Below are positions 15,989-24,257 of a DNA stretch of 35,473 nucleotides, piece after piece; the first letter of the stretch is position 1, and each line of letters opens with the position of its first letter. The notes under the pieces were generated by a model, which worked only from the letters and a program-made list of their open reading frames with translations, had not been told where the DNA came from and did no database searches. This stretch comes from Bacillota bacterium (GTDB lineage: Bacteria > Bacillota > Sulfobacillia > Sulfobacillales > Sulfobacillaceae). Both the position numbers and the translations under genes were made by a program. The stretch is from positions 1 through 35,473 of the forward strand of contig JAJYPK010000020.1 of the NCBI GenBank assembly GCA_021795465.1. Direction: 5' to 3'.

Positions 15989-16452
15989 AACCGGAGTGGC
16001 AGGAATGGGCCAGCCAAGCGAAAGCCGAGTTTCCTCAAGCAAATTCTGCATTGATGCCCTTAATGCATCGGATCCAGTTAGTGGAGGGTTGGCTTTCGGA
16101 TGAGACCATTCAGGATATTGCGGACCTTATGGGAGTAACCGTGCAATATGTCGAATCGGTGGCATCTTTTTATTCGTTGTTTCATCGCGAACCGGTGGGT
16201 AAGCGTGTGATTCATGTGTGTGTCGGTTTATCGTGTGCGCTCGCGGGATCGGACGAGTTGATGCATAACTTGGAAAAGCGGCTTCACATTAAAGAAGGGC
16301 AAACCACCGCGGATGGGGCTTATACCCTGTTAGAAGCGGAGTGTTTGGCAGCGTGCGATAAAGCACCGATGACCCAAATCGATCTCCGTTTCGTCGGGCC
16401 GATACGCCCCGAAGACGTTGACACCCTCTTGAATAAGGAGGTGCCGTCATGA
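15985..16452 (+). CDS. nuoE: NADH-quinone oxidoreductase subunit E
   Basis: A 155-residue 24-kDa-type subunit with a thioredoxin-like fold and 2Fe-2S cluster N1a. Ligands are Cys79, Cys84 (CVGLSCAL), Cys120 and Cys124 (EAECLAACDKAP). With NuoF and NuoG it makes the NADH-oxidising module. The start overlaps the nuoD stop (ATGA) and its own stop overlaps nuoF in the same way, typical of translational coupling in this operon. Confidence 0.95.
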   Translation: MKPEWQEWASQAKAEFPQANSALMPLMHRIQLVEGWLSDETIQDIADLMGVTVQYVESVASFYSLFHREPVGKRVIHVCVGLSCALAGSDELMHNLEKRLHIKEGQTTADGAYTLLEAECLAACDKAPMTQIDLRFVGPIRPEDVDTLLNKEVPS

Positions 16453-17738
16453 CCCAGCATTACCTTTTGCGAAACCGCGATGTACAAGATATTGATCAGT
16501 TCGATGTGTATGAAGCAAATGGTGGCTACGCGGCCATGAAGCAAGCGTTTGAGACCTTTAAACCCGAAGAATTGGTGGCAATGGTCAAAAAGTCTGGATT
16601 ACGTGGGCGCGGTGGCGCAGGATTCCCGACCGGAATGAAATGGGGATTTTTGCCCAAGGATGGGCGATCCCGCTATTTGGTCGTAAACTCAGATGAAGCA
16701 GAGCCGGGAACCTTTAAAGATCGGGAGCTCATTGAAGAAAATCCGCATCAATTGATCGAGGGCATTATTATTTCGAGTTATGCCACGGAGGCTTCGGAGG
16801 CCTACATCTACTGTCGGGGAGAATTCCGGCGCGGAGCAGAACAGTTAAAGCGGGCGGTAAAAGAAGCGTACGACCACGGTTATTTAGGTACCAATATATT
16901 AGGAACGGGGTTCTCGTTGGAACTCAAGGTCTATCGCGGTGCCGGTGCCTATATCTGTGGCGAAGAATCTGCCCTGTTGGAATCGCTCGAGGGTAAGCGC
17001 GGTAATCCACGCTTGAAGCCCCCGTTTCCTGCGGTGGCTGGTCTCTATGGGGGGCCGACGGTGGTGAACAATGTGGAAACGATCTGCAATTTGCCCCCCC
17101 TGGTCACGTACGGAGCAGAGTGGTATACCAGTATGGGTACCGACAAGAGTCCCGGTCTGAAGATTATGTCGGTCAGCGGGCGCGTAAAGCGCCCGGGAAA
17201 CTACGAAATTCCTTTAGGGACTCCCCTTAGAACGTTGATTGAAGAGTACGCGGGCGGCCTCTTGCCAGGTCACACCGTCAAAGCGGTCATTCCTGGAGGG
17301 AGTTCCGTTCCCCTTTTAATGCCGGACCAATTGGATACACCGCTTGATTATGAATCCATTGTGAAAGCGGGATCGATGTTGGGTTCGGGCGGTTGTATTG
17401 TTCTTGACGAGCAAGTGTGCATCGTGGGAGCGACGGCACGATTGGTCAAATTCTACCGCGAGGAATCGTGTGGAAAATGCACGCCATGCCGAGAAGGAAC
17501 CTACTGGATGACCGATGTGCTGGACCGGGTGGAAATGGGGAAGGGGGAACCCCGTGATTTAGAGGTCCTAGCGGATGTAGCGGATAACATTGCCGGCAAA
17601 TGCTTTTGTCCTTTGGGTGATGCCTCACTGGGAGTCTTAGTGAGTGCCCTAAAGCATTTTCGCCATGAATTTGAGGCGCACGTTGCCGAACACACGTGTC
17701 CGATGGGGGCGAGGTTGTATGATACAGTTAACCATTGA
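16449..17738 (+). CDS. nuoF: NADH-quinone oxidoreductase subunit F
   Basis: A 429-residue 51-kDa-type subunit that binds NADH and FMN and accepts the hydride. GLRGRGGAGFPTG (50-62) is the glycine-rich nucleotide site; NSDEAEPGTFKDR and GAGAYICGEESALLESLEG (FMN region) follow. Cluster N3 ligands are Cys341, Cys344, Cys347 (ESCGKCTPCREG) and Cys387 (FCPLGD). The presence of NuoE, NuoF and NuoG shows the complex uses NADH rather than F420H2 or ferredoxin alone. It overlaps nuoE by ATGA and nuoG by 20 bases. Confidence 0.96.
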   Translation: MTQHYLLRNRDVQDIDQFDVYEANGGYAAMKQAFETFKPEELVAMVKKSGLRGRGGAGFPTGMKWGFLPKDGRSRYLVVNSDEAEPGTFKDRELIEENPHQLIEGIIISSYATEASEAYIYCRGEFRRGAEQLKRAVKEAYDHGYLGTNILGTGFSLELKVYRGAGAYICGEESALLESLEGKRGNPRLKPPFPAVAGLYGGPTVVNNVETICNLPPLVTYGAEWYTSMGTDKSPGLKIMSVSGRVKRPGNYEIPLGTPLRTLIEEYAGGLLPGHTVKAVIPGGSSVPLLMPDQLDTPLDYESIVKAGSMLGSGGCIVLDEQVCIVGATARLVKFYREESCGKCTPCREGTYWMTDVLDRVEMGKGEPRDLEVLADVADNIAGKCFCPLGDASLGVLVSALKHFRHEFEAHVAEHTCPMGARLYDTVNH

Positions 17739-20031
17739 TGGGCAAGAAATCACCGTTCCCGCAGGGACGATGATTGTCGATGCTGCGGCGAAACTGGGGA
17801 TAGATATCCCGATTTACTGCTACCACCAGGCGCTGGGTCCCTTGGGTGCTTGCCGGATGTGCTTGGTCGAAGTCGAGAAGATGCCCAAGTTGGCCACGGC
17901 TTGTACGACGGCCGTTTCAGAAGGCATGGTGGTGCGTTCGAAGGGGCCCGCTGTGGACAAAGGCCGCCGTGGGGTTCTTGAGTTTCTCCTCATTAATCAT
18001 CCGCTTGATTGTCCGGTTTGCGATAAAGGCGGCGAATGTTATTTGCAAGACTATACCTTTGAATACGGACCGGGTAATGGACGGTTTCAAGAGCCGAAGA
18101 TCCAAAAGCTCAAGGATGGCCCCATTAATGAATTCGTTCTGGTAGACCAAGAGCGATGTGTCCTATGTCAGCGCTGCGTGCGATTCATGGGCGAGTATGT
18201 GGGCGAGGGACAACTATTGTTAGAGGGCCGTGGGGTGGAGACGGTGGTCACGACGGTAGACCACGTTCCCGCTACGAGTCAATTTACAGGAAATGTGATT
18301 GACCTCTGCCCCGTAGGGGCATTGTTATCCGCGCCCTACCATCACAAAGGACGCCCGTGGAACATTGAACGGGAGGAGTCGGTGTGCCCGCATTGTCCTG
18401 TTGGGTGCACCAGCAAAGTGACGGCACGCGAAGGCCGTGTGATTCGCATGGAAGGGCGACCAATTCCCGACCGTGAGTGGGGATGGCTCTGCGACCGGGG
18501 ACGATTTGGATATGACTTTGGCTATCATCCTGACCGATTACTCACCTCGTGGGTTCAAGGGGTCGAGACCTCAGCTGCCATGGCGACCCGCCAGGTTGGA
18601 CAGTGGATCCAAGAGACCATCAATCAGGATGGAGGGTCTGCCGTCGGGGTCATTATGGGAGGCACCCATACTACCGAAGAGGCGTATCAAGTTCAACGCT
18701 TCGCCCGAGAAGTCATCGGCACCGAAAACCTTGCCATCAGTCGGTCTGAGGCCGGGTATCTACCCCGTGCCTTGAACGGCACCTTTGACGATATTAAAAA
18801 GGCCGATATGGTGCTGTTATTGGGATCCGACCCGTACGATGCGGTGCCTGTGGTGCACCTGAAACTACGCGAGCGCTGGTTACGATATTCTGCGTTAAAG
18901 GTGATCGGGATTGGCCCGACCAGGCTGACCCGAGACACGTTGCCGGGACAAGACGTGATCACGGCACCCGAACAGTCAGCCGCGGTGATGGCGCTGGCCT
19001 TGGCGACTCAACGGCCCGAGGACGCGAACGTGAAGACATTGCTCCAAGCTCTCGGTGATTTTAGCCCTTCTGGCGTCTCGCCCGAGACCTTAACCGAATT
19101 GGGTGTCCAGTTGCTTGGTGCCGAGCATTTGGTCTCTTTATGGGATGGGATGGACCCCGCCATGGGCATGGTGTTAGCCGTGTTGGCCGAACTGAGGGAA
19201 AAACCCACACCGATTCTTCCCACATTTGGGCCGGCCAACTGGCGAGGTTGGGAACGTGCGGGGTTCTCGGCTCACTTTGAGGATTTAACCCGCATCTTGG
19301 AGCACGCTCGCGATGGAATCATTAAGACGCTCTTGGTGTTTGGCGCCGACCTGATGAATGAATATCCCGATCGTGCGCTGGTCCAAGCGGCTTTCGACCG
19401 TCTCGACCATGTGGTGGTCGAAGGCGTGCAACCGCCCGAGGATAGCCCCCAAGTGGATGCGCTGTTGCCCGGGGCAACCTGGGCTGAGGTGTATGGGACG
19501 TACATTAACATGGAGGCACGCTTGCAAGTGGCCATGGCGAGTGTGCAACCTCCGGGTCAGGCCCGTCCTGTAAAAACCTATGTGAATACCTGGGCGCATA
19601 TTTTGTCTCATCCCTTAGCCTGGGAAGAAGACTGGGAGCCGTTTGACGAGGATAGTGGAGAGTTGTTGCCGTTGCATCCCGCACCGCTTCACGTGACTCC
19701 GCTCAAGGTGCCCGCTGCGATAGACGGAGATATGATTCTCATAACAGGGGCGCTGATTTGGGAAATGAGCGAGCCATCCGAGATTCTCTTGCCCCGGATC
19801 CCGGCGCTTCCCGGTCGGATTAATCCGGAAGATGCAAAAAACCTGGGGTTGGACATCCATGGTGGCCGCATGCGGGTGTCTCAGGGGGAAACGAGTCTGG
19901 TAACCGGGATGTCGCTGGATCCTAGGGTGCCCAAGGGCTTGCTGTGGCTTCCTCAGAGAATGCCAGGCGTCAATACACTCCAACCGGGACCGATCGTCCT
20001 GAGTTTAGCTAAAGAGGAGGTCACGGCATGA
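17719..20031 (+). CDS. nuoG: NADH-quinone oxidoreductase subunit G
   Basis: A 770-residue 75-kDa-type subunit. N1b (2Fe-2S) ligands are Cys34, 45, 48 and 62; N5 (4Fe-4S) has His94, Cys98, 101 and 107; N4 has Cys147, 150, 153 and 197. A further CPHCPVGC motif (Cys223, 226, 230) with Cys258 after 27 residues forms the optional N7 cluster site, found in some bacterial enzymes and too distant for the main electron path. The rest is a molybdopterin-oxidoreductase-like domain, in this family normally without cofactor. ATG 17719 (MIQLTIDGQEITV) fits the family start and has GGGGGCGAGG upstream; it overlaps the nuoF end by 20 bases. Confidence 0.95.
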   Translation: MIQLTIDGQEITVPAGTMIVDAAAKLGIDIPIYCYHQALGPLGACRMCLVEVEKMPKLATACTTAVSEGMVVRSKGPAVDKGRRGVLEFLLINHPLDCPVCDKGGECYLQDYTFEYGPGNGRFQEPKIQKLKDGPINEFVLVDQERCVLCQRCVRFMGEYVGEGQLLLEGRGVETVVTTVDHVPATSQFTGNVIDLCPVGALLSAPYHHKGRPWNIEREESVCPHCPVGCTSKVTAREGRVIRMEGRPIPDREWGWLCDRGRFGYDFGYHPDRLLTSWVQGVETSAAMATRQVGQWIQETINQDGGSAVGVIMGGTHTTEEAYQVQRFAREVIGTENLAISRSEAGYLPRALNGTFDDIKKADMVLLLGSDPYDAVPVVHLKLRERWLRYSALKVIGIGPTRLTRDTLPGQDVITAPEQSAAVMALALATQRPEDANVKTLLQALGDFSPSGVSPETLTELGVQLLGAEHLVSLWDGMDPAMGMVLAVLAELREKPTPILPTFGPANWRGWERAGFSAHFEDLTRILEHARDGIIKTLLVFGADLMNEYPDRALVQAAFDRLDHVVVEGVQPPEDSPQVDALLPGATWAEVYGTYINMEARLQVAMASVQPPGQARPVKTYVNTWAHILSHPLAWEEDWEPFDEDSGELLPLHPAPLHVTPLKVPAAIDGDMILITGALIWEMSEPSEILLPRIPALPGRINPEDAKNLGLDIHGGRMRVSQGETSLVTGMSLDPRVPKGLLWLPQRMPGVNTLQPGPIVLSLAKEEVTA

Positions 20032-21014
20032 TCGGCAACGTCTTGCTCGTCGTAAAAATCCTCGTCTTGATCGCGATCCTCATGACCGGCTTTGCCTACA
20101 CGATGTTGGTGGAAAGGCGATTTTTAGGGTTCTTCCAGTTGCGCCTTGGCCCCAATCGGGTCGGACCCGGTGGACTTTTGCAACCGCTCGCCGATGGTCT
20201 TAAGATGGCTCTGAAAGAAGATTTGATGCCGAATGGCGCGGATCCCATGGTCTATCGTATCGCCCCGGTATTATCCCTCTTTGCTGCCTTATCGGTCGAT
20301 GCGGTGATTCCCTTTGGTGCGCCGATTCATCTCTTCGGACAAACCATCAACCTCGATATCGCCAATCCGAGTATTGGACTATTGATCGCCTTTGCTTTTA
20401 GTTCTCTCGGTATCTACGGACTTGTCCTGGGAGGCTGGGCTTCGCAGAACAAGTATTCCCTTTTGGGAGGAATCCGCGCCTCGGCTCAGATGATTTCGTA
20501 TGAACTAGCCATGGGGTTATCGGTTCTCGGTGTCCTCATGATGGCCGGCACAGCCAACTTGGAACACATTGTGTATGCGCAACAGGCGCGGGGATGGTTT
20601 ATTATTCCGCAAGTGATTCCGTTCGTGATTTACTTTATCACGGCCATCGCAGAAACCAATCGGACGCCGTTTGACCTGCCCGAGGCAGAATCCGAACTGG
20701 TAGCGGGATATCATACGGAGTATTCCGGGATACGGTTTGCGATGTACATCATCGCCGAGTATATCAACATGCTGACGGTGAGTGGTCTTGCGGTGACACT
20801 CTTTCTGGGCGGGTGGTTAGGACCGAGTTTCCTGCCCCCGATTCTCTGGTTCGTCATCAAAGTGGCCCTGCTGGTCTTCGTATTTATCTGGATTCGGGCC
20901 ACGTATCCTCGGTTCCGCTACGATAAATTGATGTCCTTTGGCTGGAAAGTCTTGTTGCCCATTTCATTTCTGTACTTCTTAGGTACCGCGGCATTTGTCA
21001 GTGGACTTTTGTAA
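20028..21014 (+). CDS. nuoH: NADH-quinone oxidoreductase subunit H
   Basis: A 328-residue membrane subunit with eight or nine helices that forms the quinone entry channel and links to the proton path. Signatures: LVERRFLGFFQLRLGPNRVG, LADGLKMALKED, and AETNRTPFDLPEAESELVAG followed by GYHTEYSGIRFAMYIIAEY, the acidic loop near the quinone site. It overlaps nuoG by ATGA and is followed by nuoI after 22 bases. Confidence 0.96.
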   Translation: MIGNVLLVVKILVLIAILMTGFAYTMLVERRFLGFFQLRLGPNRVGPGGLLQPLADGLKMALKEDLMPNGADPMVYRIAPVLSLFAALSVDAVIPFGAPIHLFGQTINLDIANPSIGLLIAFAFSSLGIYGLVLGGWASQNKYSLLGGIRASAQMISYELAMGLSVLGVLMMAGTANLEHIVYAQQARGWFIIPQVIPFVIYFITAIAETNRTPFDLPEAESELVAGYHTEYSGIRFAMYIIAEYINMLTVSGLAVTLFLGGWLGPSFLPPILWFVIKVALLVFVFIWIRATYPRFRYDKLMSFGWKVLLPISFLYFLGTAAFVSGLL

Positions 21015-21036
21015 CACCGAAAGGAGGACCTTTGCC

Positions 21037-21474
21037 ATGTTGGACGGAGTCAAAGCTTTGATTAAGGGCTTGGGTGTCACCTCGAAGGCTTTATTTGAAC
21101 CGAGAGATACGATTTCCTACCCTGAGAAACGCCGGGAGTATTCCCCGCGGTTTCGCGGCAAGCATATGTTGGCCAAAGACACCGACGGTCATGAACTTTG
21201 TGTCGGCTGTGGTCTCTGCGAGGCGGTGTGCCCGGCCCATGCGATCCGGGTGGTGGCAGCCTCGGCACCCGAGGGTAACCCCGTGTCGTGGACCAACCGG
21301 TATTCGGTAGACTACGAGGTCGATCTGATCCGCTGTATCTTTTGTGGAATGTGCGAGGAAGCGTGCCCCACTAATGCGGTGCGTCTCACGCCGTTCAATG
21401 AATTGGCGGCATCGAATCGTCTGGATATGATTGCCGATAAAGAAGAACTCTTGCACCCGCCGGTGAGGAAATGA
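21037..21474 (+). CDS. nuoI: NADH-quinone oxidoreductase subunit I
   Basis: A 145-residue 23-kDa-type ferredoxin subunit carrying clusters N6a and N6b. Ligands are Cys55, 58, 61, 65 (CVGCGLCEAVCP) and Cys100, 103, 106, 110 (CIFCGMCEEACP). I chose ATG 21037 because AAAGGAGGA lies seven bases upstream; an in-frame start at 20995 inside nuoH has no such support. Confidence 0.95.
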   Translation: MLDGVKALIKGLGVTSKALFEPRDTISYPEKRREYSPRFRGKHMLAKDTDGHELCVGCGLCEAVCPAHAIRVVAASAPEGNPVSWTNRYSVDYEVDLIRCIFCGMCEEACPTNAVRLTPFNELAASNRLDMIADKEELLHPPVRK

Positions 21475-21487
21475 GGGGATTCGTGCG

Positions 21488-22018
21488 ATGACAGCATTTA
21501 TTATTTTGGCGATATTGGCTATTGTCGGCGCACTGGGAGTGGTCGTCGCGAGACAACCGGTTCACAGCGCACTGTTCTTAGTGGCTAATATCTTGTCCTT
21601 GGCGATCCTCTACCTGTTGCTGTCCGCAGAATTTCTAGCCGTGGCGCAGGTCATTGTTTATGCGGGGGCCATTATGGTGTTGTTCTTGTTTGTGGTGACA
21701 CTGCTTACCGCAGGCAAAGAAGAGGGAGAACCGAAGGAACAACTGGAGGGGCAACGCTGGATTGCGGGTGTGTTAGCGGTGGGAGTGGGAATCGCTCTGG
21801 CGGTGCTGGCGATTCATCATCCGGGCAGAGCCATTGCGAGCGGCCTTCCTCATAATTTTGGAAATCTCCATGGGATGGGGCTCCTCTTATGGGGACCGGA
21901 CTTTCTCTACGTGGGCGCCATCGCCCTCATGTTGGTGACGGCGGCGATTGGGGTGCTGGTGCTGAACCGGCCAGTGCGGCGCCAGGCGCCGAGGCCGCAA
22001 AGGAGGAACGAGGCATGA
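21488..22018 (+). CDS. nuoJ: NADH-quinone oxidoreductase subunit J
   Basis: A 176-residue membrane subunit with five hydrophobic segments. The family block EFLAVAQVIVYAGAIMVLFLF (helix 3, with the pi-bulge Tyr region) is clear. NuoJ lies between NuoH and NuoK in the membrane arm and takes part in coupling. The start follows GGGGATTCGTGCG, a weak ribosome binding site. The stop overlaps nuoK by ATGA. Confidence 0.94.
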   Translation: MTAFIILAILAIVGALGVVVARQPVHSALFLVANILSLAILYLLLSAEFLAVAQVIVYAGAIMVLFLFVVTLLTAGKEEGEPKEQLEGQRWIAGVLAVGVGIALAVLAIHHPGRAIASGLPHNFGNLHGMGLLLWGPDFLYVGAIALMLVTAAIGVLVLNRPVRRQAPRPQRRNEA

Positions 22019-22317
22019 TTCCGGTTAATTGGGTGGTAGGGTTGGCGGCCATTCTCTTTGCAATTGGGGCCATTGGCGTCATGGTGCGACGGAACCCCTT
22101 GATCATGTTTATGTCCGCGGAAATGATGTGGAATGCGGCAGCTCTGGCCTTTATTGCGTTCGCGCGACACTGGCACGACATGTCGGGGCAGGTCATGGCG
22201 TTTTTGATCGTCGGCACTGCCGCGGCCGAAGTGGGAATTGGGCTCGCCATCATTGTCACTGTGTATCATCGGCGACATCGGTTAGATGTTGACGAGATTT
22301 CAGGTATGAAGAATTGA
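22015..22317 (+). CDS. nuoK: NADH-quinone oxidoreductase subunit K
   Basis: A 100-residue three-helix membrane subunit (ND4L type). The two membrane glutamates needed for coupling are present at Glu36 (MFMSAEMMWNAA) and Glu72 (GTAAAEVGIGLA), the same numbers as in E. coli. ATG 22015 has AAAGGAGGA nine bases upstream, overlapping the nuoJ stop; a longer in-frame start is not needed. Confidence 0.95.
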   Translation: MIPVNWVVGLAAILFAIGAIGVMVRRNPLIMFMSAEMMWNAAALAFIAFARHWHDMSGQVMAFLIVGTAAAEVGIGLAIIVTVYHRRHRLDVDEISGMKN

Positions 22318-22348
22318 TGTCCGTGTATGAGAAGGAGCGTTTGAGCGC

Positions 22349-24217
22349 ATGCAACTTCTGACCGAAATCATCTTGTTGCCCCTCATTGGGGCGGTCACGA
22401 TTACCGTCTTCAAGGGTCTAATGCCAAAGAAGCTACCAGGCATTTGGGCCAGTTCCCTAGTGGGGATTAGTTTCTTGTTAAGTATTGCGGCGGATGTACA
22501 TCTCACCCATCTGGGTGTGCATCATCGTTTTGTGACCGGTACCCTCTGGACCTGGATAAGTGGGTTTGGTCCCGCCATTGGGGCCCGACTCTATTTGGAC
22601 CCCTTAGCGGGAATCTGGCTTCTAGTCATTACCGGCATCGGGATGTTGATCCATATCTACTCGATTGGATATATGCACGATGATCCGGGTAAGGCACGGT
22701 ATTTCTCGTACCTAAACTTTTTTATCTTCTCGATGTTGCTGCTGGTGCTGGCGGGCAACCTTATCGTGCTTCTTATTGGTTGGGCACTGGTTGGGTTGGC
22801 GTCTTACTTCCTTATCGGTTTTTGGTATCATCGGCCATCGGCGGTGCGTGCCGCCAAGAAGGCATTTGTGATGAACACGGTTGGCGATGTGGGGATTCTT
22901 TTGGGATTGGCACTCCTCTATCTGCATTACCACACGGTAGGGTATCCCCATTTGTTTCGGATTTTAAGTGCGGCCCATCCGGGCAGCGCGTTCTTTGAAT
23001 GGACGGCATTCCTGCTTTACGTGGGGGCTATGGCCAAATCGGCACAATTTCCGCTCCATATGTGGTTGGCCGACGCGATGGAAGGTCCGACACCGGTTTC
23101 GGCGCTGATTCACGCGGCTACGATGGTGACCGCGGGGGTCTATTTGATGGCGCGGCTTTATCCACTGCTCCGACTGGCACCCAATGTCCACTATTTAGTC
23201 GGCGCCATCGGCGCTTTTACGGCCATCTTCGCGGCAAGTATCGCGATTTTCCAGCGCGATATCAAAAGGGTCTTGGCCTATTCCACCTTAAGCCAACTGG
23301 GGTATATGTTTTTGGCGATTGGGGTTGGCGGATTTGCGGCCGGGGTGTTCCACTTTATGACGCACGCATTTTTCAAGGCTTTGCTCTTTTTGGCGGCCGG
23401 CAGCGTCATTCATGCCTTAGGTGGAGAACAGGATATCAACCACATGGGTGGTCTCTTTAAGAAAATGCCGTGGACGATGGCCGCATTTTTGGCGGGGACC
23501 TTAGCCATTTCGGGAATTCCGCCATTTTCCGGTTATTACAGCAAGGAAGCTATTCTGGGCCAGGTCTTCAACTCAGGTCACACGCTCCTTTGGGGTGTCG
23601 GCGTCTTGACGGCTGGTATGACGGCATTCTATATGTTCCGTCTCTTTTTCATCACGTTTTTGGGTGCCCCTCGGGATCAGGCGCTCTATGATCACGCGCA
23701 TGAAGCCCCTAGGGTGATGACCATACCCGTGGTGATTTTGGCAGTCTTGGCCGTCGTGGGAGGATTCTTTCGCGGATGGCTCAACCGCTGGCTAGCGCCC
23801 ACTTTTGCCCTCTATCCGGGAGCCAGTCATGCCGGATTAGAAAGCGGTCCACTGTTTGGGACCATTCTCACCGTGGGATTGGCCATGATTGCCATCATTC
23901 TGGCCTATTGGATGTACGTGAAAAAAGGGGTTGCCCCCAACGCCGGATCCGCCCATGGTCTGGGGCGTCAGGCTTTTGAAGCATGGAACCTGGACACCGT
24001 CTGGGCTTGGTTGGCGGTCATTCCTTTCAAGACCCTAGGTGATTGGATTCGTCCGGTAGAAAATGGCATTTTAGCATTTGTCAACGGTGTCGCAAGTGTG
24101 GTATGGCTGTGGGCCGCCGACTTACGCCCTTTGCAGACCGGATATGTGCGCCGATACGCATTGTCGATTATGGTGGGGCTTGGCGCCTTATTAGCCTTTT
24201 ACCTGATTCGCGCATAA
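22349..24217 (+). CDS. nuoL: NADH-quinone oxidoreductase subunit L, altered TM5 channel residue
   Basis: A 622-residue antiporter-like subunit at the distal end of the membrane arm, with the long C-terminal lateral-helix region. Channel residues match E. coli NuoL at Lys230 (AKSAQFPLHMW), His255 (SALIHAATMV), His335, His339 and Lys343 (HAFFKALLFL) and the TM12 Lys (YYSKEAIL). However, TM5 reads IGWALVGLASYFLIGFWY, so Ala146 (codon GCA) stands where E. coli has Glu144. In TM6, NTVGD has Thr177 (ACG) where E. coli has Arg175, while Asp180 is kept. In E. coli Glu144 is important for activity. The frame is intact and the gene sits in a normal operon, so this is not simple decay. AAGGAG lies eleven bases before the ATG. 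Confidence 0.95.
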   Translation: MQLLTEIILLPLIGAVTITVFKGLMPKKLPGIWASSLVGISFLLSIAADVHLTHLGVHHRFVTGTLWTWISGFGPAIGARLYLDPLAGIWLLVITGIGMLIHIYSIGYMHDDPGKARYFSYLNFFIFSMLLLVLAGNLIVLLIGWALVGLASYFLIGFWYHRPSAVRAAKKAFVMNTVGDVGILLGLALLYLHYHTVGYPHLFRILSAAHPGSAFFEWTAFLLYVGAMAKSAQFPLHMWLADAMEGPTPVSALIHAATMVTAGVYLMARLYPLLRLAPNVHYLVGAIGAFTAIFAASIAIFQRDIKRVLAYSTLSQLGYMFLAIGVGGFAAGVFHFMTHAFFKALLFLAAGSVIHALGGEQDINHMGGLFKKMPWTMAAFLAGTLAISGIPPFSGYYSKEAILGQVFNSGHTLLWGVGVLTAGMTAFYMFRLFFITFLGAPRDQALYDHAHEAPRVMTIPVVILAVLAVVGGFFRGWLNRWLAPTFALYPGASHAGLESGPLFGTILTVGLAMIAIILAYWMYVKKGVAPNAGSAHGLGRQAFEAWNLDTVWAWLAVIPFKTLGDWIRPVENGILAFVNGVASVVWLWAADLRPLQTGYVRRYALSIMVGLGALLAFYLIRA

Positions 24218-24257
24218 ATGGGCTCGCAGCATATCGCAGCATAGAGGAGGCTTTTAG

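Noticed and set aside
15050-16051. Long minus-strand open frame (333 codons) opposite nuoD
   Set aside because: It is antisense to strongly conserved nuoD and nuoE, has no family resemblance and is explained by codon bias of the real genes.
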